From Candidatus Sulfotelmatobacter sp. (lineage in GTDB: Bacteria; Acidobacteriota; Terriglobia; Terriglobales; Acidobacteriaceae), in the NCBI GenBank assembly GCA_025462865.1, contig JAOAPI010000045.1, positions 1-64,000 on the forward strand: 64,000 bases of DNA, given 5' to 3'. A program made the position numbers and the translations under genes. A model generated the notes under the pieces. The model was given only the letters and a program-made list of their open reading frames with translations. It did not search any database and was not told the origin of the DNA. Of this stretch, positions 44,656-52,248 are shown one piece after another (position 1 is the first letter of the stretch; every line of letters begins with the position of its first letter).

Positions 44656-44874
44656 TGCAGCTTCTGGTAGTCGCATACTCCGCTTGTAATCTGCGTCGGG
44701 ATATTGCTGGCGGGCGTGTCCCAAGACACATTCTGGAAATCGAAGAACTCCGTCATATCCATTTGAGCTGCGTCACGCTTGGTCAGTGATAGCACGTTAA
44801 ATCGTGTCTCGATGAGCTTGAGAATTGGTCGGCGTGTGCGATACGTAATTCTTCCTGGTGTACTCGTAGATGAA
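44652..44874 (-). pseudogene. decayed C-terminus of an AcpA/phospholipase-C-type phosphoesterase
   Basis: On the minus strand FIYEYTRKNYVSHTPTN (from 44874) is followed, in the next frame, by PILKLIETRFNVLSLTKRDA, MDMTEFFDF and a TAG at 44654-44652. Family members of the alkaline-phosphatase-like AcpA/PLC type end with KNYVSHTPTN-YTAILKLIETRF, then LTxRDA and DMTEFFDF. The two pieces are thus consecutive parts of one domain split by a frameshift near 44826. No N-terminal part is seen upstream. The stop overlaps the stop of the DUF5666-like gene on the other strand. Confidence 0.6.
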
Positions 44875-45174
44875 AGAATGACTTTCCCTTTTCGGGAACA
44901 ACTTCTTGGCAGATGCGCTTCGCATCTTTAGAACCAATTGTCGTATTCACACAACGCGATCCCTGCCCAGATGGCACTGCGGTTGTAGCACCAAAGTTCT
45001 TAGACGAACGTTATCTTCCCTTCAATTTCTTTCCGGCCTAAGCTGACCTCGTTCCCAGAAAGTTTCCATAAAAATTTAGGGCCAGCAAGAGGAAATCTAC
45101 AGGCAGGCGTGCCTCCCCCTCGTTCTGGCCAAAGCACGCCCAAAGCTCGGCACCACTCCGCTCCTGAGGACCCG
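44875..45174. other. spacer upstream of the second GH99-like gene
   Basis: 300 bases with no recognisable gene. A 64-codon minus-strand frame (44783-44977) lies across the decayed phosphoesterase and is not called. Confidence 0.4.
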
Positions 45175-47013
45175 ATGCGTAGTACCTGTTTTGCTGTTGC
45201 AGTAATCCTTGCTGTGTCGACCCTTGGTTCGTCCAGCTCCACTTACGTCGTTCCTACCACAACCCTATCCGCTCAAACTTCAAACAACACCAGTGCGGCA
45301 AACACTTTCTCGAACCAATCGAATGGCAACCGAGGCGCCGGCAATGTGAGCAAGGTTGACGTCCATTCGCTGCTCTACTCCGGAGCATCGACGAAAATTT
45401 ATGCCCACTTGCTCACATGGTTCGGCGAATCTCAACACATGAATATCGGCTATAGCTCCACCGACGCCGCGCAGATCAGGCGTCAAATTGACGACATGGT
45501 CAGCCGCGGAATTGATGGTGTGATCATTGACTGGTACGGTCCCAACAATTCCATCGATCAAGGTACGAAACTGGTGATGGCGGAAGCCGAGAATCATCCC
45601 GGTTTTACCTTTGCCATCATGATCGACCAAGGCGCAATTGAGTGGTATTCCTGCCAGGGATGTTCACCGCAACAGTCCTTAGTGAATGAATTGCAGTATA
45701 TGGAACAAACATATTTTTCTTCGCCGGCATACATGACGCGCCAGGGTCAGCCGGTCGTCACCAATTTCAATGTCGATCTTTCGTACAAAGTCGACTGGAA
45801 TGCAGCGAACGCCTCTTTGAGCACCCATCCCGTATTTGTTTTCCAGAACAACGACGGTTTCACCCATACCCTCAGCGATGGTAGCTACGCCTGGGTTATG
45901 CCGACGACCACCGATTACGGAAAAAACTATCTTGCCAGTTTCTACAATGCGGCCATGTCGCATCTGAAACCGCAAGTGGTAGGGGCCACGTATAAGGGCT
46001 TCAATGACAGCAAGGCCAGTTGGGGCTCGAACCGCGTCATGGGGCAACAATGCGGTCAAACATGGTTGCAAACCTTTTCTGATATCAACAGCACTTACAA
46101 CTCGGGAAAGCAACTCAGTGATTTGCAACTGGTGACTTGGAATGATTATGAAGAGGCTACGGAGATCGAATCCGGCATCGACACTTGCCTGACCCTTTCC
46201 CCTTCACTCTCAGCAAATACTTTGCAATGGAATATCAGCGGAAACGAAAATACCGTGGATCATTACACCGTGTATATCAGCGGTGACGGCCAGAACCTGA
46301 TGTCGCTTACCGATCTCGAACCAGGATTGCGCTCGCTGAATATGTGTGGCTTTCCGATTCCGAATGCCAGCTACAAATTATTCGTGCAGGCCATCGGTAA
46401 ACCCACTTTGGCGAATCAGATTTCGGGAGCCATCAACTACAACTCGTCATGCGTCCCTGTGACCGGACCACCCGTACCTCCACCACCGGCTGCGACGGTA
46501 TCCTTCGGCGCTTCTCCGACTGACCTTACCATTCTCGCCGGCCAATCCGGACATTTCACGGTAACCGCTACGCCGCAGTCAGGAGCGTTCAACAGTTCGA
46601 TTTCACTCGCGTGCGCCGGGATTCCCAGCAGCTTGCACTGCTCGTTTTCTCCCGCTAGCATCACCCCCGGCTCCGGGGTCGCCACTTCCACTCTTACCAT
46701 TTCCGCCGCTGCTGCTTCCGGGATGCACCTGCCCCAGCGACACAATTCGATCCCAATCTTCGTTGGCTGGTTGCTGCCCTTTGGCATTGGCGGTTTTGCC
46801 ATGTTCGGTAGCCTCCCACGCAGGCGTAAGGCGCAACTCCTCGCTCTGATCGCCGTTGTTGGCATTGGCATGGCCGGCAGTTCTTGTGGGGGTAGTCCCA
46901 CCAGAACCCCAGCTGCTGCCGCGGTATCTACCGGTGGCCGCTATACCGTCACCATTCAGGGGAACTCCGTTTCCAGCCAGCTTTCCACTGTTGTGACCGT
47001 TATTGTTCAATAG
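45175..47013 (+). CDS. secreted GH99-like protein with Ig-like and membrane C-terminus
   Basis: ATG 45175 has GAGG about seven bases upstream. The 612-residue product has a signal peptide (FAVAVILAVSTLGSSSS). The catalytic-type domain (about 60-350) reads LLTWFGESQHMNIGYSSTDA, GIDGVIIDWYGPN and VTWNDYEEATEIES, paralogous to the lipoprotein at 30460-31446. A beta domain follows, then an Ig-like repeat (SLACAGIPSSLHCSFSPASI), two hydrophobic segments around PRRRKAQ and a short beta end, an arrangement common at acidobacterial surface-protein C-termini. It likely trims or binds exopolysaccharide at the surface. Its 3' 411 bases are overlapped by the opposing glycosyltransferase frame. Confidence 0.78.
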   Translation: MRSTCFAVAVILAVSTLGSSSSTYVVPTTTLSAQTSNNTSAANTFSNQSNGNRGAGNVSKVDVHSLLYSGASTKIYAHLLTWFGESQHMNIGYSSTDAAQIRRQIDDMVSRGIDGVIIDWYGPNNSIDQGTKLVMAEAENHPGFTFAIMIDQGAIEWYSCQGCSPQQSLVNELQYMEQTYFSSPAYMTRQGQPVVTNFNVDLSYKVDWNAANASLSTHPVFVFQNNDGFTHTLSDGSYAWVMPTTTDYGKNYLASFYNAAMSHLKPQVVGATYKGFNDSKASWGSNRVMGQQCGQTWLQTFSDINSTYNSGKQLSDLQLVTWNDYEEATEIESGIDTCLTLSPSLSANTLQWNISGNENTVDHYTVYISGDGQNLMSLTDLEPGLRSLNMCGFPIPNASYKLFVQAIGKPTLANQISGAINYNSSCVPVTGPPVPPPPAATVSFGASPTDLTILAGQSGHFTVTATPQSGAFNSSISLACAGIPSSLHCSFSPASITPGSGVATSTLTISAAAASGMHLPQRHNSIPIFVGWLLPFGIGGFAMFGSLPRRRKAQLLALIAVVGIGMAGSSCGGSPTRTPAAAAVSTGGRYTVTIQGNSVSSQLSTVVTVIVQ

Positions 47014-48312
47014 CGCTTCTTGCCCGGAACCGTTCGACCGCGGCCGATGGATTGCAGATCGATGCACCCAGCCGAGCGAGTTCCGGGTCATAAGCCTCAA
47101 CATCAGCGACTTCGACGGCACCCACCCGGGAAGCCTGCGGAACCTGGTAATTTGCCGCAAGGCCTCAGTACGCTGCTCCAGCTCGAAATGCCGCAAATAT
47201 TTCAGAACGATGGTTGGCATCGTCATCCGTAGAGCAGTGGAAAAATTCTGAATTGCCATCGCTTGCTGCTTTTCCTGGTTCGTCAGAAAGTTAATCAGGC
47301 AAGTGGCTAAGTCCTGCGCGTTTCCCGGTTGGTAGAACTCGATTGCAAGTTCTTCCCCGTCAGCCATCTGGCGAAAATCTGCAAGATCAGCGCAAACAAT
47401 GGGAACGCCATAGGCACAGGCCAGGTGTGCGACTCCGCTGCAACCGGTGGACGAAGAGTAGGGCATTACCGCGACCGACGAACTCTGAAAGAGATCTGGC
47501 AGCCCGTCTTCATCCACATATCCTGTGAACTCGATCGCGGGGTTACCTGCATGCTTCTTCTTTAGCGACTCCACATAGCCGGCCGCCTGAGGATGATCCC
47601 CTCCACCGACAACCAGCTTTGTGTTGGGCATTGCAGCAGTCACAATCTGGAACGCTTCAATCATGAGCTCCAGGCGTTTGTAGGTTCCCCATTTTCCGAA
47701 AGCGAGGATCCGGTGCTGGGGATTACCACGCCGGGCGAAATCCGGATACTCGGGCCGACGTGTCAAAACGCCGTGGGAACGCACGTGAACATTATCGTGC
47801 CCATATTTTTCATGGAGAATTTGGCGGTATCCCGGCATCAGGACGGAAACCGAATTCGAGAGCAACAACATTCTGGTCGCGACAGCGCCCGCGGCCCGAT
47901 ACAGACGCGGGTGTCGCACGCCGGCGTCTTTCAGGTCCACCGTGTCCATCAGATGGTGCAAGGTAACGTGAGTGTAGCGGCCGCTCAAGCGTGCCAACAG
48001 GGGAGTGAGAAGTCCCAGGAAAGCGTTGATTGGATTGCGGCCAAACGTACTGAAAAGCAGATTGAACCAAACTACATCGGGCTTCAGCTTACCGATTGTT
48101 TGAAGCAGTCGAATCGCACTGGCGGGATCGTCGAACGACCAGCAGCGTTGCACGGAGAAGCCGTCCAATTCGGGCTGCGCGGGCGACATCTTATCGGCCA
48201 GAACGGTAAGGCTCAGAAAAGGATTGCGGCGCAATTCTTCCGCAATATGCAGGCCGTACTCGCTCAGTCCCCCTTGGCTGGGAGGAAAGGTGGTCACCAG
48301 ACAAATTTTCAT
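46603..48312 (-). CDS. GT4-type glycosyltransferase with antisense C-terminal extension
   Basis: The 569-residue product starts MKICLVTTFPPSQGGLSEYG, as GT-B glycosyltransferases do. It has HVTLHHLMDTVDLKD, ILAFGKWGTYKRLELMIEAF, EFTGYVDEDGLPDLFQSSSV and the nucleotide-sugar part AVMPYSSSTGCSGVAHLACA. The normal fold ends near residue 430. Residues 434-569 (Asn/Gly/Ser-rich, for example LLNNNGHNSGKLAGNGV) are encoded antisense to the GH99-like gene's end and look non-native. Most likely the stop was lost and the frame runs on. It transfers a sugar in the cytoplasm during polysaccharide assembly. Confidence 0.82.
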   Translation of the reverse strand: MKICLVTTFPPSQGGLSEYGLHIAEELRRNPFLSLTVLADKMSPAQPELDGFSVQRCWSFDDPASAIRLLQTIGKLKPDVVWFNLLFSTFGRNPINAFLGLLTPLLARLSGRYTHVTLHHLMDTVDLKDAGVRHPRLYRAAGAVATRMLLLSNSVSVLMPGYRQILHEKYGHDNVHVRSHGVLTRRPEYPDFARRGNPQHRILAFGKWGTYKRLELMIEAFQIVTAAMPNTKLVVGGGDHPQAAGYVESLKKKHAGNPAIEFTGYVDEDGLPDLFQSSSVAVMPYSSSTGCSGVAHLACAYGVPIVCADLADFRQMADGEELAIEFYQPGNAQDLATCLINFLTNQEKQQAMAIQNFSTALRMTMPTIVLKYLRHFELEQRTEALRQITRFRRLPGWVPSKSLMLRLMTRNSLGWVHRSAIHRPRSNGSGQEALLNNNGHNSGKLAGNGVPLNGDGIAATGRYRGSSWGSGGTTPTRTAGHANANNGDQSEELRLTPAWEATEHGKTANAKGQQPANEDWDRIVSLGQVHPGSSSGGNGKSGSGDPGAGGDASGRKRAVQAAGNPGARE

Positions 48313-48386
48313 TTATTCTTCGGCCTCTGCCGCTGTGCATTGGATGGGAATTGTGGGGAAGACGTTGCTGTAGAAAAGGATATGGC

Positions 48387-49061
48387 TCATGGCAAAGCCG
48401 GCAGCCCGGAAAATTCCGCTTGCGGCTCAGGCATTTTGCTCAAAAACGCCTCTCTAACTCTAATTGTCGCCTCTTCGACCGGAAGGGGTTCGATGACGGT
48501 CATGTGGCCGCTAAGACGGCTAAAAGTCAGGTAGGCTTCTCGATTCTTACGAAGGAAATCTGCTGGATACTCCGGCTTTCTGGCGAATGCTGCCGCCGGA
48601 TCAGCGTCGATAACATATGCCACGTCAGGTTGTGGCACAAAAGCCAGCACAAAGCGAATAAATAGCCGTGTCAGCCGCCCGCTTAATGGAAGATTTGCCA
48701 GTTCGTCGTAAATGTAGCGGTCAAAAATGACGACATCGACATCTTGTTTTCTTAAACTGCGGACCTTTCTGCAAACATTCACCGCATCTGCGAAATACAG
48801 GCAGAAGCGAAGTGCGGTCACGGGCGAGGAAGTAACATTCTTATCACGGCGATGCAGCGGCTTCTCAGGAGAGCCTATACCCCTGTCGCCCTTGAATGCC
48901 TTGTGACTCATGAATTCACGGAAGCTTGCCCCTACGACTACGTTGTCCCAAAAAGTAAGGAGCTGCGTTCGTTGTCCGGCTCTGTCGAGCCAGGCTTGCA
49001 GCTCACCAATCTGAGTGCTCTTGCCCGCGCCGTCAATTCCGGAAAAGCTCAGAATTTTCAA
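48387..49061 (-). CDS. thymidylate-kinase-like P-loop protein
   Basis: A TTG start gives 224 residues. The P-loop FSGIDGAGKSTQI and the DRYIYDELANLP segment are those of the thymidylate kinase fold; VIDADPAAAFARKPEYP is the usual lid-preceding strand. A housekeeping thymidylate kinase is rarely placed among glycosyltransferases, and paralogues of this type recur in polysaccharide loci. It may phosphorylate a sugar- or lipid-linked substrate rather than dTMP; this is inference. It lies just upstream of the GT4 gene in the same direction. Confidence 0.8.
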   Translation of the reverse strand: MKILSFSGIDGAGKSTQIGELQAWLDRAGQRTQLLTFWDNVVVGASFREFMSHKAFKGDRGIGSPEKPLHRRDKNVTSSPVTALRFCLYFADAVNVCRKVRSLRKQDVDVVIFDRYIYDELANLPLSGRLTRLFIRFVLAFVPQPDVAYVIDADPAAAFARKPEYPADFLRKNREAYLTFSRLSGHMTVIEPLPVEEATIRVREAFLSKMPEPQAEFSGLPALP

Positions 49062-49113
49062 AAGACACCCTGCTGCTCTGGATTTGTTTCACCTGATAAG
49101 CCGAAGCTGGAAT

Positions 49114-49653
49114 CTAGTGAGCTCCGGGTGGTTTACTCGAAGTGCCTGCGGTTAAAGCGACCACTGATCCGACTGCCACCCCCGCCCCAATAATCGCTCC
49201 CATTCTCACTACGATGGTGCGGACCCGGCGCTGTTTTGCTGGGGCTATCGCGACCCCGGCCGGTTGCGAGGCCGCAATACCGCTCGCGTCAGGAGATTCT
49301 GCGGCAGCTGTACCTACTGGCTTCTGTGATTGGGTTTGATTCTGGGCAGGTTGGCTTTGCGCAGCCGGAGGAGGAGCTGGAGCAGCCCCACTCCCGTCTT
49401 GTTTTGAGTTTGTCTGTGGGGAGGCGGATTGCTGGGGCGCCGACTGCTCTGCTTTCAAGACGACTGCACCCGGGCTGTCAGGGAGTTCTGCCGGTTGCGC
49501 CTCCGTCTTCGCCAGCAGCAGCCATGGGTCCGCGCTCGCGGACTCGCGCGACTGGGCCTGTTGCGCAGCCACTGGCAACACAGCTACCGGAAACCCAGAG
49601 AGCAGTATGCCGCTCCAGGCCACGTGCACCAGCATTTTTCTCCATGGTCCCAT
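49114..49653 (-). CDS. exported Pro/Gln/Ala-rich linker protein with Gly-rich membrane segment
   Basis: ATG 49653 (GAAGGG six bases upstream) gives 179 residues. A signal peptide (AWSGILLSGFPVAVLPVAA|Q) is followed by a low-complexity linker that includes AELPDSPGAVVL, a short motif I recognise from other acidobacterial exported proteins. Near the C-terminus a basic stretch and a glycine-rich hydrophobic helix follow (RTIVVRMGAIIGAGVAVGSV). It is not a known family. It may be a periplasmic tether. Confidence 0.6.
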   Translation of the reverse strand: MGPWRKMLVHVAWSGILLSGFPVAVLPVAAQQAQSRESASADPWLLLAKTEAQPAELPDSPGAVVLKAEQSAPQQSASPQTNSKQDGSGAAPAPPPAAQSQPAQNQTQSQKPVGTAAAESPDASGIAASQPAGVAIAPAKQRRVRTIVVRMGAIIGAGVAVGSVVALTAGTSSKPPGAH

Positions 49654-49684
49654 AGCCATCCCTTCGAATTGCCGATGCGCCGCC

Positions 49685-50089
49685 TTAGCTGGCAATTTTC
49701 AAGTCGCCAAGGCCCAAGCCGGGCGAATACCAAGGCAGGCTCTGTGGAACGTCCGGTGAAGCAACAGCCTGGAAACTCCGCACCGCTTCATCAGCCGTTT
49801 CGAAAACTTCGAACAGCCGATCCACGCGCATCAATTCCATGATCGTCGCCGACTCAGGAGAGACCGACGCCAGTTTCATATCTCCGTCCCGTTTCATGGC
49901 CTCTTGCATGCAATAAAGCAACGTTTCAATGCCGGCACTGTCCATGTGACGTATCTGGGAGCAATCTAAAACAATACGTGGACGGTGGACTTCCAGCAGC
50001 GGCTGCAATTCGCTGACGAATTTCTCGCCTTCTGCATGGTTAAGCGTTTCCGGTAGCTCCATCACAATCACGGGACCTCTGCTGTACAT
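49685..50089 (-). CDS. STAS-domain anti-sigma-factor antagonist-like protein
   Basis: ATG 50089, four bases after the upstream stop, has GGGGTGA as its ribosome site. The 134-residue STAS domain reads VIVMELPETLNHAEGEKFVS, RIVLDCSQIRHMDSAGIETL, KLASVSPESATIMELMRVDR. The DSAGI segment holds the serine that kinases phosphorylate in SpoIIAA/RsbV-like proteins. It normally binds an anti-sigma kinase in its free form. No RsbW-type kinase is in the window. It sits in one operon with an ECF sigma factor gene. Confidence 0.85.
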   Translation of the reverse strand: MYSRGPVIVMELPETLNHAEGEKFVSELQPLLEVHRPRIVLDCSQIRHMDSAGIETLLYCMQEAMKRDGDMKLASVSPESATIMELMRVDRLFEVFETADEAVRSFQAVASPDVPQSLPWYSPGLGLGDLKIAS

Positions 50090-50093
50090 ATAC

Positions 50094-51167
50094 TCACCCC
50101 TGAATAAGATTGGCTCCGAACTGCCAGGCTTTCGGCGTCCGGGGCTCTTGTTGCTGTGGTTCTAGATCGGTGATTACTTGTTGCGCCTCATAAAAATCTA
50201 AGCTGTTATTTCCGGCCTCTTCTCGAGCTGAGCCATTCGTACGCATGATGCTGCGATCCGAGATTTCGAGTGTAACGTTGCGTCCCAGGCTCAAAAGCTT
50301 GTTGCCATTGACAACGGCGTGGCAAACGTCAAGCCATATGCCAACATGAGTATTGGCCAGGATGGAACTATCTTCGATGACCGTTCCGTAATCCACGTAA
50401 CAGCCTTTCTCGATATTGCTGCAGCGCGTGATCAACGTATCTTCCAGCAGCTTGGCGTTACGGCCTATATACGCGGGCGCTACTACACGCGCCCGGCGAT
50501 GGATTTCAGCCCCTTCATCGACCCAGATTCCGGGTCTAATTTCCACGCCTGAAGGACGCATTACGCAGCGGCCTCGGAGCGCGTCTGAAACTAAGCGGCG
50601 CAAATCTCGAGGATGTTCGAGGCGATTCACATAATCTCTGACAATATATAAGGCGGCAGCTCCCTCGGATTGCGCGAGCAAGTCTTCCAGATCGGCGTGT
50701 TGCGCCTTCGCGCAATCAATGACCCAGAGACTCAAAGAACCTTCAGCATCGAGCGTTCGCGTGGCAGTCTGCTTTGCTTCCCGGTGGAAGTAGAACAAAT
50801 CCAGCAGGTCGGCTTCTGTGTACAAATCCGCAGACATTACAAACGCATGCTCGATGCCCTCGCGCGAAAAATCTCTCAGTTTCTGTGTGACGCCTGCGCT
50901 AACATCGGCCACAACCTGAATCGATAAGTTTTCGTGCTCGACCGAGCAAGGTTGCACCGCATGGGCCATCTCGACCGATACGAGTACAGAAATCACTTCC
51001 ACACCAGCACGCGCGAACCTCTCGACGGTGCGCTCCATCATTGAGCGTCCCATTACGTCGATGCAAGTCAACGGCTCCGCGAGGACAGGGGCAGGTTCAC
51101 TTTCCGAGGATGTCGCGCGGACTCTCTGCAATCCGGTCCCAACTACTAAAATGGCTCCTAGCCCCAC
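50094..51167 (-). CDS. NDP-sugar-pyrophosphorylase-like protein with left-handed beta-helix, degenerate active site
   Basis: GTG 51167 has GAGAGGAAG upstream and gives 357 residues; ATG 51242, overlapping the sigma gene by 23 bases, has no ribosome site. The N-terminal Rossmann region (LGAILVVGTGLQRVRATSSE) is placed where pyrophosphorylases have G-G-x-G-T-R-L, but the glycine-arginine motif is broken. The C-terminal part has hexapeptide-like turns (IRPGIWVDEGAEIHRRARVV, APAYIGRNAKLLEDTLITRC) of a left-handed beta-helix. It is likely a scaffold or regulatory paralogue, not an active enzyme. Confidence 0.75.
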   Translation of the reverse strand: MGLGAILVVGTGLQRVRATSSESEPAPVLAEPLTCIDVMGRSMMERTVERFARAGVEVISVLVSVEMAHAVQPCSVEHENLSIQVVADVSAGVTQKLRDFSREGIEHAFVMSADLYTEADLLDLFYFHREAKQTATRTLDAEGSLSLWVIDCAKAQHADLEDLLAQSEGAAALYIVRDYVNRLEHPRDLRRLVSDALRGRCVMRPSGVEIRPGIWVDEGAEIHRRARVVAPAYIGRNAKLLEDTLITRCSNIEKGCYVDYGTVIEDSSILANTHVGIWLDVCHAVVNGNKLLSLGRNVTLEISDRSIMRTNGSAREEAGNNSLDFYEAQQVITDLEPQQQEPRTPKAWQFGANLIQG

Positions 51168-51219
51168 TGGCTGCTTCCTCTCTCGTTTCTGATTCGGGAT
51201 CTTCGTCCCTGTGTATTCG

Positions 51220-51945
51220 TCACTGCGTGACCGCACGTCCATATGATGATGAAAACTGCGAACGGTTGTTGATTTTTCCCGCCGGAGCTGCTTCAGCCAT
51301 CTGAGTGACGGCCGGCCGTCGCAGGATTCTCCGCTTCGGAAAAAGCAGGTCGCGCATCTTCATCTTCGCTTTGTGCAGCTGTGACTTCGAATTGCCAACC
51401 GAGCAATCCAGCATCTTGGCGATCTCGTGATGCTGGTACCCTTCCATTTCGTGAAGGGCGAAAATCTTGCGGCAGCCTTCGGGAAGCTCCTGCATCGCGC
51501 GGCGCAGCGCAATGCGATCGATGGCGCCAAACAAGTTAGGATCGGCTTTCCCTACATCCCGCCGGAGAGAGGGCGAGTCCGAGGAGAGAGGTTCGTCCAA
51601 AGACAGGATGGGCGGAGCCTTTCGACGGCGCAGCTTCATTAGTACGGTATTCACCGCCACCCGATACAGCCAGGTAGAGAATGCGGAATCACCGCGGAAA
51701 GAACCTACACTGCGAAACACCTGGAGGAACGCTTCTTGTGTCAGGTCTTCCGCATCGGCCACATCTTTTGTCATCAAAAGGCAAACGGAATAAACACGCT
51801 TCTTGTGGCTTTGGAAAAGTGTGGCAAAGGCCTGTTCATCGCCATTCTGGGCGCGCTGAACCAGGTTACGTTCGTCGTCGCGGTTGGGTACTTCCCTGAC
51901 CGGAATCACATTGTTAGCTGCTGCTGAAATCGCGCAAGTCGCCAC
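51220..51945 (-). CDS. ECF-type RNA polymerase sigma factor
   Basis: A GTG start with AAGGAGA about six bases upstream gives 241 residues. Region 2 is present (FQSHKKRVYSVCLLMTKDVA, DAEDLTQEAFLQVFRSVGSF, STWLYRVAVNTVLMKLRRR), as is region 4 (LRRAMQELPEGCRKIFALHE, GYQHHEIAKMLDCSVGNSKS). The C-terminus has an added tail of about 40 residues. It leads a leftward operon: sigma, sugar-pyrophosphorylase-like, STAS, linker protein, then the P-loop and glycosyltransferase genes. It probably controls polysaccharide or envelope genes. No anti-sigma factor with a zinc motif is adjacent. Confidence 0.9.
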   Translation of the reverse strand: MATCAISAAANNVIPVREVPNRDDERNLVQRAQNGDEQAFATLFQSHKKRVYSVCLLMTKDVADAEDLTQEAFLQVFRSVGSFRGDSAFSTWLYRVAVNTVLMKLRRRKAPPILSLDEPLSSDSPSLRRDVGKADPNLFGAIDRIALRRAMQELPEGCRKIFALHEMEGYQHHEIAKMLDCSVGNSKSQLHKAKMKMRDLLFPKRRILRRPAVTQMAEAAPAGKINNRSQFSSSYGRAVTQ

Positions 51946-52248
51946 TGTAGTCTCCTTCTTTCTGAACTAGGGTGCTTGTCTATTGCTCTCCACGATTCCG
52001 GGAGCATTCATCATCCGAAATGAGAGTAACGATTGCGCTACTTCCCTCCCATCAGGGTGCTCCTGTAATTGAATCCCAGACTTGCTGTACCTCGGCCGAC
52101 CGAGCAAAGGTTTCTGCACCTCTGTGTTTTTGGTAGGGTTCCGAAACTTCTTTTTCTTAGGCGTGTTGCCGAAAAGCGGCCGAATCATTCGCGGCAGAGC
52201 TTTATGTCGCGATTGATCCGGCCGCTTCTGGTACGGCAAACTTGCTAT
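51946..52248. other. 303-bp spacer between tonB and the sigma gene
   Basis: A 90-codon minus-strand frame (51967-52239) has no domain or signal, is very basic and contains the terminator-like hairpin; I do not call it. Confidence 0.45.
52171..52227 (-). terminator. terminator-like hairpin after tonB
   Basis: AAGCGGCCG (52219-52227 read leftward) pairs with CGGCCGCTT (52182-52174) and is followed on the minus strand by TTC. The stem is 9 bp with a long loop of 36 bases. It lies 22 bases past the tonB stop. Confidence 0.45.

Noticed and set aside
51967-52239. 90-codon basic minus-strand frame after tonB
   Set aside because: It contains a terminator-like hairpin and has no domain or ribosome site.
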